A stretch of DNA of 15,264 nt, taken from NCBI GenBank assembly GCA_043747765.1, contig JAYTOM010000287.1:1-15264 (forward strand), read 5' to 3'. The translations under genes were made by a program, and so were the position numbers. Below, piece by piece: positions 1 through 7,241 of the stretch. Position 1 is the first letter of the stretch, and each line of letters starts with the position of its first letter. This DNA is from WLMZ01 sp043747765. GTDB lineage: Bacteria > Actinomycetota > Acidimicrobiia > Acidimicrobiales > Ilumatobacteraceae. Below the pieces are notes generated by a model that was not told where the DNA came from, did no database searches, and was given only the letters and a program-made list of their open reading frames with translations.

Positions 1-1259
1 TTCGGTTTCGTTGTGTCGTGGTGGGTGGGTCCACGTGGTGGGAGCGGGACGATCATCCCGTCCGGTAACCGGATCGAGAGATCATTGGCGTCGCCGATCA
101 AGGTGACGTCTTTGCGGTGACGGAACCCGTGATGGAACACACACCACAACACGAGCAGATCGATATCGGTCGTGCCGTGTTCGGCGTCCCATTCCCGGAT
201 GTGGTCGACCTGGCACCATTCGGCCGGGATCTGACAATCGACCATCCGGCAGCCGCCATCACGAACAACGAGTGCCCGCCATTGATCGTTGCTCGCCAAC
301 CGTTGCGACCGACCGAGGTCGAGTGGGACCGACCCGTTCATCAGGATCCGGGCGATGTCGGCGTTCCAACACATCCGCCGGACCGCTTCGGCCGAGATGA
401 CGTCACCGCGTGATGTGTACCCGGGCCCGTCACCGCGTGATGTGTACCCGGCCCCGTTACTGGTCCCGTGCGTGTTTCCGTTCATGTTTCGATTGAGGTC
501 GTTGACGTCGATCACGACGAGGACGGTCGGCAGGTTCGACCTGCCGCCTTTGACCTCGCCACGCGAACAGGCCCCACACAACTGGACCAATGCATCGGCG
601 AGACGTTGCCCATAACTGCGGTCATCGCCCAAACACGGTTTCCCGGCGATCGAGGCCAGAGCCGTCTCGACCGTGCGCGCATCGCTCGCAGGGAGATTCC
701 CGATCACACTGTGCGTGCCGTCCGGGTTGTCCGGGAACGCCAAGAACCGTTTCGCGCGTAAATCGTTCTCACGGTCGGCCGGGGTTTCACCCGGCGGCGG
801 GTTCAGTTCGATGAACCGTGACGCGGCCGCATGAGCATCAGCGGGGGTGGCACCTCTGACGGCTTCGACTAGATCGGCCTCGTCGCCGGAATGCTCACGG
901 TCCAACACTGCCGCGACCGCCTCTGCCGTCTCGGCCGACAGATCACCGGCATCAACGGCGTCACCGACCGCACCATGTTTTGCCAACGCCGCACCCAACG
1001 CCGCCACACCACGCGCCGTCCGCTTCGTCGTCTTCGCCTTGGCCGCAAGCCACGACGCCATGTCCCGATGACCAGACGCCTCCCAGATCCGGTGCTCGTC
1101 AGCCGCGCGCGCCCAATGCGCCTGCACGATCTTCAACCGGTCCATCTCCACCTGTACGGCCAAGATCCCGGGACCAAGCGAGTCGACCGGAACAATTGCG
1201 ACGTCCACACTCGACACAGCCCTGACGCTGGCCGACAGGGATCCGAGCGCCGCTTTCAT
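1..1259 (-). CDS. HNH endonuclease, DUF222 / 13E12 repeat family (3' end cut by window edge)
   Basis: Reading the minus strand from the ATG at 1259 gives 419 residues without interruption to the window edge, so the C-terminus is missing. The N-terminal ~300 residues are the helical, Ala/Arg-rich DUF222 type (stretch with WEASGHRDMASWLAAKAKTT). The C-terminal part is an HNH nuclease fold: RDGGCRMVDC, then AEWCQVDHIREW (His353) and the closing His pair at 376-377 (VFHHGFRHR), with Cys residues able to form the structural zinc site. The family is multicopy in actinobacteria; its physiological substrate is not established, but nuclease activity is plausible because the HNH histidines are kept. 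An in-frame TAG at 1269-1271 rules out any upstream start. There is no Shine-Dalgarno, and the promoter places transcription start at the ATG itself. An SOS box lies inside that promoter, so the gene is probably induced by DNA damage. Confidence 0.88.
   Translation of the reverse strand, partial: MKAALGSLSASVRAVSSVDVAIVPVDSLGPGILAVQVEMDRLKIVQAHWARAADEHRIWEASGHRDMASWLAAKAKTTKRTARGVAALGAALAKHGAVGDAVDAGDLSAETAEAVAAVLDREHSGDEADLVEAVRGATPADAHAAASRFIELNPPPGETPADRENDLRAKRFLAFPDNPDGTHSVIGNLPASDARTVETALASIAGKPCLGDDRSYGQRLADALVQLCGACSRGEVKGGRSNLPTVLVVIDVNDLNRNMNGNTHGTSNGAGYTSRGDGPGYTSRGDVISAEAVRRMCWNADIARILMNGSVPLDLGRSQRLASNDQWRALVVRDGGCRMVDCQIPAEWCQVDHIREWDAEHGTTDIDLLVLWCVFHHGFRHRKDVTLIGDANDLSIRLPDGMIVPLPPRGPTHHDTTKP
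402..455 (-). repeat. 27-bp tandem duplication (2 copies) inside the HNH gene
   Basis: Positions 402-428 and 429-455 are two head-to-tail copies of a 27-bp unit differing only near the 3' end. They are in frame and encode GAGYTSRGD followed by GPGYTSRGD in the linker between the DUF222 part and the HNH domain. The unit length (9 codons) keeps the frame, so this is a recent slippage-type duplication in a tolerant linker. Confidence 0.85.
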
Positions 1260-1265
1260 GCCATC

Positions 1266-1294
1266 AACCTAGACGAACACGTGTTCGATACCAA
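1266..1294 (-). promoter_or_regulatory. Promoter of the HNH gene, leaderless, spacer contains LexA box
   Basis: On the minus strand a -35 TTGGTA (1289-1294) is followed by a 17-bp spacer (1272-1288) and a -10 TAGGTT (1266-1271) of the actinobacterial TAnnnT form. Seven bases after the -10 comes the A of the ATG at 1259, so the transcript should start at or next to the start codon. This agrees with the lack of a ribosome binding site. Confidence 0.6.
1274..1287. promoter_or_regulatory. SOS box (LexA operator)
   Basis: CGAACACGTGTTCG is a perfect 14-bp palindrome and fits the Gram-positive/actinobacterial SOS box consensus CGAACRNRYGTTCG at every position. It fills the spacer between the -35 and -10 of the HNH gene promoter, the place where LexA would block RNA polymerase. 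In Mycobacterium tuberculosis, members of the same 13E12 family are known LexA targets (recalled from the literature on the mycobacterial SOS box), which supports the assignment. Confidence 0.8.
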
Positions 1295-1400
1295 CATCGA
1301 ACCAAGAACAAGAAGGAGTTATCAGTCCAGCTCAGTGGGGGAGACTCACCTCGATCACATGTACACTCACTGCTCACCGAGGAGTTGGCACCGTAGGTCG

Positions 1401-2477
1401 TCAGTGGCCGAGCGCCCAGACCCGCTCGGCATTGCCACACACGATCAATTGGCGCTCGGCCTCGGGAATGCCGGCGAACTCCTCCTCGACCAATGATCGA
1501 GAATCCGGCCATGTGCAGGCCGGGTGGGGATAGTCGGTCGACCACATCATGTTCTCGACGCCGATCTCATAACGCAGATTGTGCACGGCGAACGGTTCGT
1601 GGATGAACGTGACGAACATGTTGCGTCGGTAGTAGAAGCTGGGCGCCTCGGTGATCTGGTCGAATGGATAGTTGCGACGGAGCGCCATCTCGTCGAGGTG
1701 GAAGATCCACCACGGGATCCAGCCGACGCCAGGTTCGACCCAGACGGTCTTCAGTTTCGGGAAGCGTTCGAAGATTCCGCTGAGAATGAAGTGGCCGTAC
1801 TGGACCGACGTGAACATCCCCGACATCGGCTGCATCGTTCCCTGACTGAACTGTGGCGGCTCGCCTTTGTAGTACGGAATCGGGGCAAGGCCGATGTGGA
1901 AGCAGGCCGGCAAACCGGTGTCCTGTATCGCCGCCCACAGCGGGTCGTACACCCGGTCGTAGTAGTCCGGTGCGCCGAGTTCGATCGGATAGACGGGCAG
2001 CTGCAGCGACTTGCCGCCGAGCGACGCAACGCGGCTCACCTCGTCCACTGCGATATCGATGTCGTGGATCGGTATCTGGTACGACGCGACCAGGCGTTGC
2101 GGGTCGGCAGAAGCGAAGTCGACGAGCGAGTCGTTGAACGCACGGGTGGCTTCACGCCAGCCGTTCTTGATCAGGTACAGGTAGCGGAACGCGCTGAACT
2201 CGCAGTAGAGGACTTCGACATCGACACCGTCCTCGTCCATGTCCTTCAACCGCTCGTTGCCATCGCGAGTGCCGGGTCGACCAATCGCATGCCGAACTCC
2301 TTCGAAGCCCTTCGGCATCGAGTTCTGGCCCTGTCGGATCGCGACACCTCCGCCGACCGCTGTGACCGCGTCGTCGTAGTCGGCGTGGAGCTTGGAAGGC
2401 AGACGCTGCTTGATCGCGTCGTGCGTCAACGTCACGTGCGAATCGGCAGAGACGAGGCGTTCGCGTGTTGCGTGCAT
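1401..2477 (-). CDS. Metal-dependent amidohydrolase (amidohydrolase_2 / ACMSD-like family)
   Basis: 358 residues, the usual length for the TIM-barrel amidohydrolase_2 family (relatives of aminocarboxymuconate-semialdehyde decarboxylase and other hydrolases/decarboxylases). Visible motifs are the N-terminal SADSH (Asp12, His14; the first metal-ligand position, where many relatives have DxHxH), a central CFHIG with His194 and the C-terminal WSTDYPHP with Asp315, a hallmark of this family. Many close relatives sit in lipid- or aromatic-degradation clusters. The ATG at 2477 has a good AGGAG ribosome site that overlaps the stop codon of the upstream thiolase-like gene (gap 8 bp), so it is the last gene of the TetR-DUF35-thiolase operon. 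A decarboxylase or ring/lactone hydrolase acting on a product of that pathway is a reasonable inference; the substrate cannot be read from the sequence. Confidence 0.87.
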   Translation of the reverse strand: MHATRERLVSADSHVTLTHDAIKQRLPSKLHADYDDAVTAVGGGVAIRQGQNSMPKGFEGVRHAIGRPGTRDGNERLKDMDEDGVDVEVLYCEFSAFRYLYLIKNGWREATRAFNDSLVDFASADPQRLVASYQIPIHDIDIAVDEVSRVASLGGKSLQLPVYPIELGAPDYYDRVYDPLWAAIQDTGLPACFHIGLAPIPYYKGEPPQFSQGTMQPMSGMFTSVQYGHFILSGIFERFPKLKTVWVEPGVGWIPWWIFHLDEMALRRNYPFDQITEAPSFYYRRNMFVTFIHEPFAVHNLRYEIGVENMMWSTDYPHPACTWPDSRSLVEEEFAGIPEAERQLIVCGNAERVWALGH

Positions 2478-2485
2478 GTGTTCTC

Positions 2486-3616
2486 CTAGCGGGTCAGGAT
2501 CATGCCGCTGCGGCCACCCGCGACGAGCACATTGTGGATGTTCGGCAGCTGATTGGCAGCGGTACCGCGAATCTGGCGCACACCTTCGAGGATGTTGTTC
2601 AGGCCGTGGATGTACGCCTCGCCGAGCAGCCCGCCGTGTGTGTTCACCGGCAGCGTGCCTTCGAGGTCGATGTTGCCCTCGGCAATGAAATCGCGCGCCT
2701 CACCGGGCCCACAGAAGCCGAGCGCTTCGAGCTGCATGAAAACGATCGGGCTGAAGTTCTCGTAGAGCATCGCGGCGTCGATGTCGTCAGGCCCGATGCC
2801 CGCACTTGCATACAGCTGCCGTGCGAGAAATGCAGCCTCCGGGAACTCGGCGAGATCATCGTGGTAGTAGTTGAACATCACGCTGCCATTGACGAGGTGA
2901 CCGTCGGCAATCGCGGCGATGTGTGCGGCCGGTGACGGCAGATCGGCGGCGCGTTCGGCAGACGTGACGACCATCGCCACCCCCCCGTCGCTCTCCTGAC
3001 AGCAGTCCAGTTTGCGCAAGACCGGCTCGACGACCCAACGCGAATTCTGATGATCGTCGATGGTGATCGGCTGGCCGTAGAACCATGCATTGGGGTTGGT
3101 GGCTGCATTTCGCCGGGCGACAATCGCGTAGCGCCCGAAGTCCTCGTTGGTCAGCCCGTACCGGTACATGTATCGCTGGAACTCGAGCGAGTAGGTCTTG
3201 GCAGGTGTGTCGAGACCGAACGGAAGGTACGCATTCCAGCCGGGGGGAGTGACGCGCTGGTTCGGTTGTCCGAAGCGACGGCCCGACCGTTCGTTGAAGG
3301 CTCGATAGACGAGTACGTTCTTCGCCGCTCCACCGCGCACGGCCAGCGAGGCATGCTGCACAGTCGTGTGTGCGCCGGCACCACCGTGGGGAGTCCGCGA
3401 CCAGTAACGCAGTTCAGGTATGCCCAGGCAGCGCATCAGCAACAGCTCGTCATTGCTGTCGAGCGTGAACGTCACCATCCCGTCGATCTCCGCCGGCGTC
3501 AGACCAGCGTCTTCGATCGCCGCGAGCCCAGCTTCCGCGGCGAGCTGCAGCTCACTGCGGCCCGATGCCTTGGAGAACTCGGTCTGCCCGATCCCGGCGA
3601 TGATCGCGCCTGTCAC
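2486..3616 (-). CDS. Thiolase-fold lipid-transfer protein, probable Ltp2-like aldolase subunit
   Basis: 376 residues of the SCP-x/lipid-transfer branch of the thiolase superfamily: N-terminal AIIAGIGQTEFSK, DCCQESDGG at 204-212, YENFSP at 284-289, NTHGGLLGEAYIHG at 325-338. The region where true thiolases carry the nucleophilic Cys reads HGGAGAHTTVQHAS and has no Cys, so acyl-transfer thiolase chemistry is unlikely. Tyr285 and Tyr335 lie 50 residues apart, the same spacing as the two catalytic tyrosines I recall for the steroid side-chain aldolase Ltp2 (Tyr294/Tyr344). With a DUF35 gene directly upstream, as in Ltp2-ChsH2, a CoA-ester retro-aldolase is the best guess. Start is GTG at 3616 in a 4-bp GTGA overlap with the DUF35 stop, implying translational coupling and a complex. 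Confidence 0.87.
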   Translation of the reverse strand: MTGAIIAGIGQTEFSKASGRSELQLAAEAGLAAIEDAGLTPAEIDGMVTFTLDSNDELLLMRCLGIPELRYWSRTPHGGAGAHTTVQHASLAVRGGAAKNVLVYRAFNERSGRRFGQPNQRVTPPGWNAYLPFGLDTPAKTYSLEFQRYMYRYGLTNEDFGRYAIVARRNAATNPNAWFYGQPITIDDHQNSRWVVEPVLRKLDCCQESDGGVAMVVTSAERAADLPSPAAHIAAIADGHLVNGSVMFNYYHDDLAEFPEAAFLARQLYASAGIGPDDIDAAMLYENFSPIVFMQLEALGFCGPGEARDFIAEGNIDLEGTLPVNTHGGLLGEAYIHGLNNILEGVRQIRGTAANQLPNIHNVLVAGGRSGMILTR

Positions 3617-4026
3617 GAGGCGACCTCGACGAGCTGGAACTGAGGCAGCAGCACGCCGTCGACCTTACGAAAGCAGAGCCGGACGGCAGCACCGTTGCGG
3701 ACATCGGCACGCTCGAAATCGGCAAGCTCGACATCGACGAGATTGGAGACAACGCGAGGTCCCTCAGCCAGCTGCACGAGAACGACGATGCGCGGGTGGG
3801 CATCGGCAAGACTCGGGTGGCGGGAGATGATCCAGCTGTAGATCGTTCCCTCGCCCGAGGCCCGGAGAGTGTTCCACTCCGTCGAGTGACAGGCACCGCA
3901 CATCGGCACCGGCGGGAGACGCAACGAACCGCATGGTGCGCAGCGTTGCACGACAAGACGGTGCTGTTGCACACCGTCCCAGAAGTACTGATCGTTCAGA
4001 TCTGGAACCGGAGGGATCACCGCCAT
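3613..4026 (-). CDS. DUF35 OB-fold / zinc-ribbon acyl-CoA-binding protein (ChsH2-type partner)
   Basis: 137 residues. An N-terminal helix (NDQYFWDGVQQHRLVVQRC) leads into a rubredoxin-like zinc ribbon with C29-x2-C32 and C43-x2-C46. An OB fold follows (GEGTIYSWIISRHP, then IVVLVQLAEGPRVVSNLV). This is the standard DUF35/OB_aCoA_assoc layout, found as the partner of thiolase-like proteins, where it binds the CoA ester and completes the active site. The start at 4026 shares one base with the TGA of the TetR gene (TGATG), and the stop overlaps the thiolase-like start by 4 bp, so all three are translationally coupled. The reading frame stays open upstream to 4389, but that part is the shadow of the TetR gene, and family length supports the internal ATG. 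Confidence 0.88.
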   Translation of the reverse strand: MAVIPPVPDLNDQYFWDGVQQHRLVVQRCAPCGSLRLPPVPMCGACHSTEWNTLRASGEGTIYSWIISRHPSLADAHPRIVVLVQLAEGPRVVSNLVDVELADFERADVRNGAAVRLCFRKVDGVLLPQFQLVEVAS

Positions 4027-4664
4027 CAGGGCACCGGCCAGTCGCCGCTCCCGAGGGCCAGGGTGTACAGCTCCACCACGTTTTCGAAGGTGGCGTCGGC
4101 GTCGTCGCCGTATGCGCCCTGGGCTTCGGCCAAGAGGAAGCCGCGCATCGAGGCGCTGAACGACCGGTGGGCATGCACGACCTGATGCTCCTCGAGGCCA
4201 AAGCTGCGCAGCGTCGCCCGGATCGGTTCGACGAGGAACACGGCACCATCTCTGAAGCGCTGATCGGCCTTCGCGGTCATCGCGAAGAGCAACCACGTAC
4301 GTACAGGACGGGCCTCGCCGAATCCGCGATAGACGGCCGCCAGCGCGCGAAGCGCGTCCACACCCGATCGGCCGAGCGCGGCGTGCCACAGTTGCTGACC
4401 GAGGTCGTGTTGGACCTGTACCGCCATCCGCATGTGCAGATCGTCGATCGATTCGACATGGGTGTACAGCGATGTCACGTGGCAGCCGAGCTCACGCGCG
4501 ATCCGGCCGAGGGTGACCGCCGACATACCCTCGCTGTCGGCCAGCCGTAGTCCGGTGTCGACGACCGACACCGTCGACAGGTTGCGCGCAGCCGGGACAT
4601 TCGCTGCGACATTCGCTGCGAGGTCTTTCGAGCGATCGCCGAGGACCTTCGCGATCGACACCAT
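4026..4664 (-). CDS. TetR/AcrR family transcriptional regulator
   Basis: 212 residues, typical TetR length. The N-terminal DNA-binding domain is clear: VVDTGLRLADSEGMSAVTLG, then the helix-turn-helix RIARELGCHVTSLYTHVES (about residues 48-77). The rest is an all-helical ligand/dimerisation domain without a motif that identifies the ligand. It is the first gene of the operon with DUF35, thiolase-like and amidohydrolase genes (TGATG coupling) and is divergent from the CoA-transferase gene, with an inverted repeat between them; it most likely represses both directions and responds to a pathway acyl-CoA. ATG at 4664 is chosen because the frame upstream of it is unlike any TetR and crosses the divergent promoter. 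No clear Shine-Dalgarno; TAGGTT seven bases upstream could give a leaderless transcript. Residues 17-24 are a duplicated AANV unit. Confidence 0.87.
   Translation of the reverse strand: MVSIAKVLGDRSKDLAANVAANVPAARNLSTVSVVDTGLRLADSEGMSAVTLGRIARELGCHVTSLYTHVESIDDLHMRMAVQVQHDLGQQLWHAALGRSGVDALRALAAVYRGFGEARPVRTWLLFAMTAKADQRFRDGAVFLVEPIRATLRSFGLEEHQVVHAHRSFSASMRGFLLAEAQGAYGDDADATFENVVELYTLALGSGDWPVP
4596..4619. repeat. 12-bp tandem duplication in the TetR gene
   Basis: GACATTCGCTGC occurs twice in direct succession (4596-4607, 4608-4619). It encodes a repeated four-residue unit in the N-terminal tail ahead of the helix-turn-helix domain and preserves frame. Confidence 0.8.
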
Positions 4665-4683
4665 CGACGCAAACCTATACCAT
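4655..4683 (+). promoter_or_regulatory. Promoter of the CoA-transferase gene
   Basis: TCGACA (4655-4660, five of six matches to TTGACA) is followed by a 17-bp spacer and TACCAT (4678-4683, TAnnnT form). Transcription would start near 4690, leaving a leader of roughly 27 bases with a GGGGG ribosome site at 4706-4710 ahead of the GTG start. The -35 lies inside the first codons of the divergent TetR gene. Confidence 0.5.
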
Positions 4684-4686
4684 AGG
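4674..4686. promoter_or_regulatory. Candidate TetR operator between divergent genes
   Basis: CCTAT-ACC-ATAGG is an inverted repeat with 5-bp perfect arms and a 3-bp centre. It covers the -10 of the CoA-transferase promoter and would also overlap the likely -10 region of the TetR gene on the other strand. One protein bound here could silence both transcripts. It is shorter than many TetR operators (often 14 bp or more), so flanking bases may contribute. Confidence 0.45.
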
Positions 4687-4717
4687 GATGAACACCACGA
4701 GCACTGGGGGTCGATGA

Positions 4718-7153
4718 GTGAGCGGTGTACTCGAGGGACTGACGGTTCTCGATCTGTCCACCGGCATCGCCGGACCGATCGCCACGATGATGCTGGCCGA
4801 CAACGGTGCAGCCGTGACCAGGATCGAATCACCGCTCGTTGATCCCTTCGCTGTTCAATCCGGATACACGGTCTGGCAGCGCGGCAAGCGCAGTGCTGTC
4901 GTCGATCTGAAGTCGCCGACCGGGCGTGCCGTGTTCGAGGCATTGGTCGCCGACGCCGACGTTGTCGTGGAGTCGTTCGCCCCCGGCACAGCGCAACGCC
5001 TCGCCGTCGATCACGCGTCGCTGGAAGCGATCAATCCCCGCGTCATCACGTGCACGATCAGTGGGTACGGCGCCGCCAACGCGCACAGCGAGCGGCCCGG
5101 AATCGACGCGCTGGTCGCGGCACGCACCGGAATCTTCTTCGACCAACGCGGGCGCTCCGGGACGCCGATGGAACACATCCTCGGTCGACCCGGTCCGAAT
5201 CCCGAATTCGGCCCGCCCGAGGGCATGCACCGTGGAACGGATCGTTCCGGCCCGGTCTTCCCACGTTCGACCTGGCCGAGCCTCGGTGCAGCGTTGCTGT
5301 CGACGTTGGGGATCAGTGCTGCGCTGCGAGCGAGAGAGATCGACGGTGCCGGGCAGGAGGTCAGCGTGTCGTTGATGCAGGGTGCTCTGGCCGCCGTCGC
5401 GCTCAACTGGCAGCGCGTCGAGAACCCCGATGCCCCGCTCTATTGGATGTGGCCGCTCGATTCACGATCGATCGAAGGGCTGTTCGAGTGTTCCGACGGA
5501 CGATGGGTCCATCATTGGACGATCCGCCCGAATTGGGTGAGGACGGTCTCCGCCGGCGATGTGCTCGAACTCCCCGATGTCGACCACAGCTATCGCGCCG
5601 ACCCGGACCGTTTGGGCATGGAGGCGCCAGACCTGATCGTCACCCACTTCTTGTATCCCGAGCTTGCCGAAGCGTTCAGCAGATTCCCAGCGCACGCGTG
5701 GGAAGCAATCGGGGCGAGCTCCGAGATGGGTGTCGCCAAGGTCCGCGCGCCGGCCGAGGCCTTGGCCGATCCATCGTTTCTCCTGGACGGGTGCGTGGTC
5801 CAGATCGATCATCCGACACTCGGTCCGATCCGCCACGTCGGCAATGTCATCGAGTTCACCGAAACGCCGGGAGCGGTGACGACGTCGGTCCACGAGCGCG
5901 GCGCCGACACCGCGGCCGTCGAGGCGCACGCAGCGACACGCGCATCGACCTCGGCGAGTCCCACATCGGAGCCCAGCATGAAACCCATCGCCACAGGGGC
6001 CCACAACGATGGTCCGCTGACCGGATTGCGTGTGATCGATCTCGGCCTCGGCGTGGCCGGCCCGTTCGCTCCGAAGATGCTGGCCGACCTCGGAGCCGAC
6101 GTGATCAAGGTTCACGCCCTGCACGACACCTACTGGTCCGGCACCCACATGGGCCTCGGGACGAACCGCGGCAAGCGCAGCATCTCACTGAACCTGAAGG
6201 ATGCTCGCGGGCTGGCGATCCTGCACCGGCTGATCGACAGCGCCGATGTATTGGCGACGAATTGGCGCCCAGGAGCGATGGCGCGGCTCGGCATCGACGA
6301 GGCATCGCTGCGTGCCACGCATCCGCGTCTCGTGATCTGCAACTCACGGGGGTACGAGAAGGGGCCACGTTCGGACCTGCCCGGCACCGACCAGACCGCG
6401 AACGCGCTGTGCGGAACCGAGTGGGAGGACGGAGCGTGCGACACCGGCAACCCGCCGCTGTGGAGTCGTAGCGGAATGGGTGACACCGGCAACGCCCTGT
6501 TGTCGGCGATTGCGATCAGCATGGCGCTGTATCACCGCGAGCGGACCGGTGCCGGCCAGAGCGTGAGCACCTCCATCGTCAACGCGTGTCTGCTCAACAC
6601 GTCGTACGCGTGGATCCACGCCGACGGCACACCCGGTACGTGGGATCACGTCGACCGTGAACAGTTCGGCCTGCACGCTCGCTACCGGATGTACGCCACC
6701 GCCGACGGGTGGATCATGTTGGCGGCGCTGTCAGAAGCCCACTGGGCGATCGCGCAACGGTTGATCGGTCACGACCTCAGCGACGCCGACGACATCGCGA
6801 GTGCCACTGCATTGACGCAGTGGTTCTGCACGCGGTCGTCCCGCGACGCATTCGAGCTCCTCGACCGGGCCGCTGTGCCCGTCGAGATCGTCGACGAGAA
6901 CTTCTGCCGGACGATGTTCGATGATCCGGCGATGATCGCAACTGGGCTGATCGCCAAGACAACGGCGCCGGGCATCGGCTCGTTCGAGGATCCCGGTCTG
7001 CTGATCGGGTTCTCTCAGACGGCGGGTGTCATCCGACGCGGCCCGTGTCGGTGCGGGCAACACACCGCGGAGATACTTCGCGAGCTCGGCTGTTCCGACG
7101 TCGAGATCGACGACTTGGTCGAGAGCAGTGTCGTGTTGGACGCTCCTGGCTGA
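4718..7153 (+). CDS. Fused double class III CoA-transferase (CaiB/BaiF), first half lacking catalytic Asp
   Basis: 811 residues, about twice the usual ~400. Two complete CaiB/BaiF units are joined: the first (1-~395) begins LEGLTVLDLSTGIAGPIATM, the second (~433-811) begins LTGLRVIDLGLGVAGPFAPK, with a Ser/Ala/Thr-rich linker at about 400-431. Family III enzymes move CoA between carboxylic acids through an aspartyl-CoA thioester. The second half has that Asp in SGMGD (Asp589) before TGNALLSAIAIS; the aligned site in the first half is STWPS (Ser188) before LGAALLSTLGIS, so the first half is probably inactive and structural or substrate-binding. Family members form interlocked dimers, so the fusion may act as a built-in heterodimer. 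GTG at 4718 is the start (GGGGG seven bases upstream); the ATG at 4714 is in another frame. It probably activates the acid degraded by the divergent operon. Confidence 0.9.
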   Translation: MSGVLEGLTVLDLSTGIAGPIATMMLADNGAAVTRIESPLVDPFAVQSGYTVWQRGKRSAVVDLKSPTGRAVFEALVADADVVVESFAPGTAQRLAVDHASLEAINPRVITCTISGYGAANAHSERPGIDALVAARTGIFFDQRGRSGTPMEHILGRPGPNPEFGPPEGMHRGTDRSGPVFPRSTWPSLGAALLSTLGISAALRAREIDGAGQEVSVSLMQGALAAVALNWQRVENPDAPLYWMWPLDSRSIEGLFECSDGRWVHHWTIRPNWVRTVSAGDVLELPDVDHSYRADPDRLGMEAPDLIVTHFLYPELAEAFSRFPAHAWEAIGASSEMGVAKVRAPAEALADPSFLLDGCVVQIDHPTLGPIRHVGNVIEFTETPGAVTTSVHERGADTAAVEAHAATRASTSASPTSEPSMKPIATGAHNDGPLTGLRVIDLGLGVAGPFAPKMLADLGADVIKVHALHDTYWSGTHMGLGTNRGKRSISLNLKDARGLAILHRLIDSADVLATNWRPGAMARLGIDEASLRATHPRLVICNSRGYEKGPRSDLPGTDQTANALCGTEWEDGACDTGNPPLWSRSGMGDTGNALLSAIAISMALYHRERTGAGQSVSTSIVNACLLNTSYAWIHADGTPGTWDHVDREQFGLHARYRMYATADGWIMLAALSEAHWAIAQRLIGHDLSDADDIASATALTQWFCTRSSRDAFELLDRAAVPVEIVDENFCRTMFDDPAMIATGLIAKTTAPGIGSFEDPGLLIGFSQTAGVIRRGPCRCGQHTAEILRELGCSDVEIDDLVESSVVLDAPG

Positions 7154-7172
7154 TCGAAGCTCTGCACTTCGA
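7154..7172 (+). other. Short inverted repeat after the CoA-transferase stop
   Basis: TCGAAG and CTTCGA are separated by seven bases directly behind the stop codon. The 6-bp stem is short and no T-run follows, so it is at best a weak terminator or an mRNA-end structure in the 88-bp gap before the phosphoesterase gene. Confidence 0.25.
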
Positions 7173-7241
7173 AAGGGCCACTCCTCTTTGAACAGCAGGT
7201 GCGAACGTGTACACAGCGAGTGGATCGGCAACGGGCTCAGG

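Noticed and set aside
1283..1302. GTTCGAT-6-ATCGAAC inverted repeat upstream of the HNH gene as an independent operator
   Set aside because: One arm is part of the SOS box and the other covers the region upstream of the -35; it may matter, but nothing beyond chance similarity to the SOS half-site supports it.
1589..1599. CGAAC-G-GTTCG as a second SOS box
   Set aside because: The half-sites are separated by one base instead of four and it lies inside the amidohydrolase coding region.
1524..2489. Long open plus-strand frame opposite the amidohydrolase gene (321 codons)
   Set aside because: It mirrors the amidohydrolase on the other strand, has no recognisable domain and is the usual GC-rich antisense artefact. 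Similar frames at 5050-6471 and 12203-13501 were rejected for the same reason.
2486..3616. A true acetyl-CoA acetyltransferase (biosynthetic or degradative thiolase)
   Set aside because: The nucleophilic Cys motif is missing and the protein follows the shorter lipid-transfer/aldolase branch that works with DUF35 partners.
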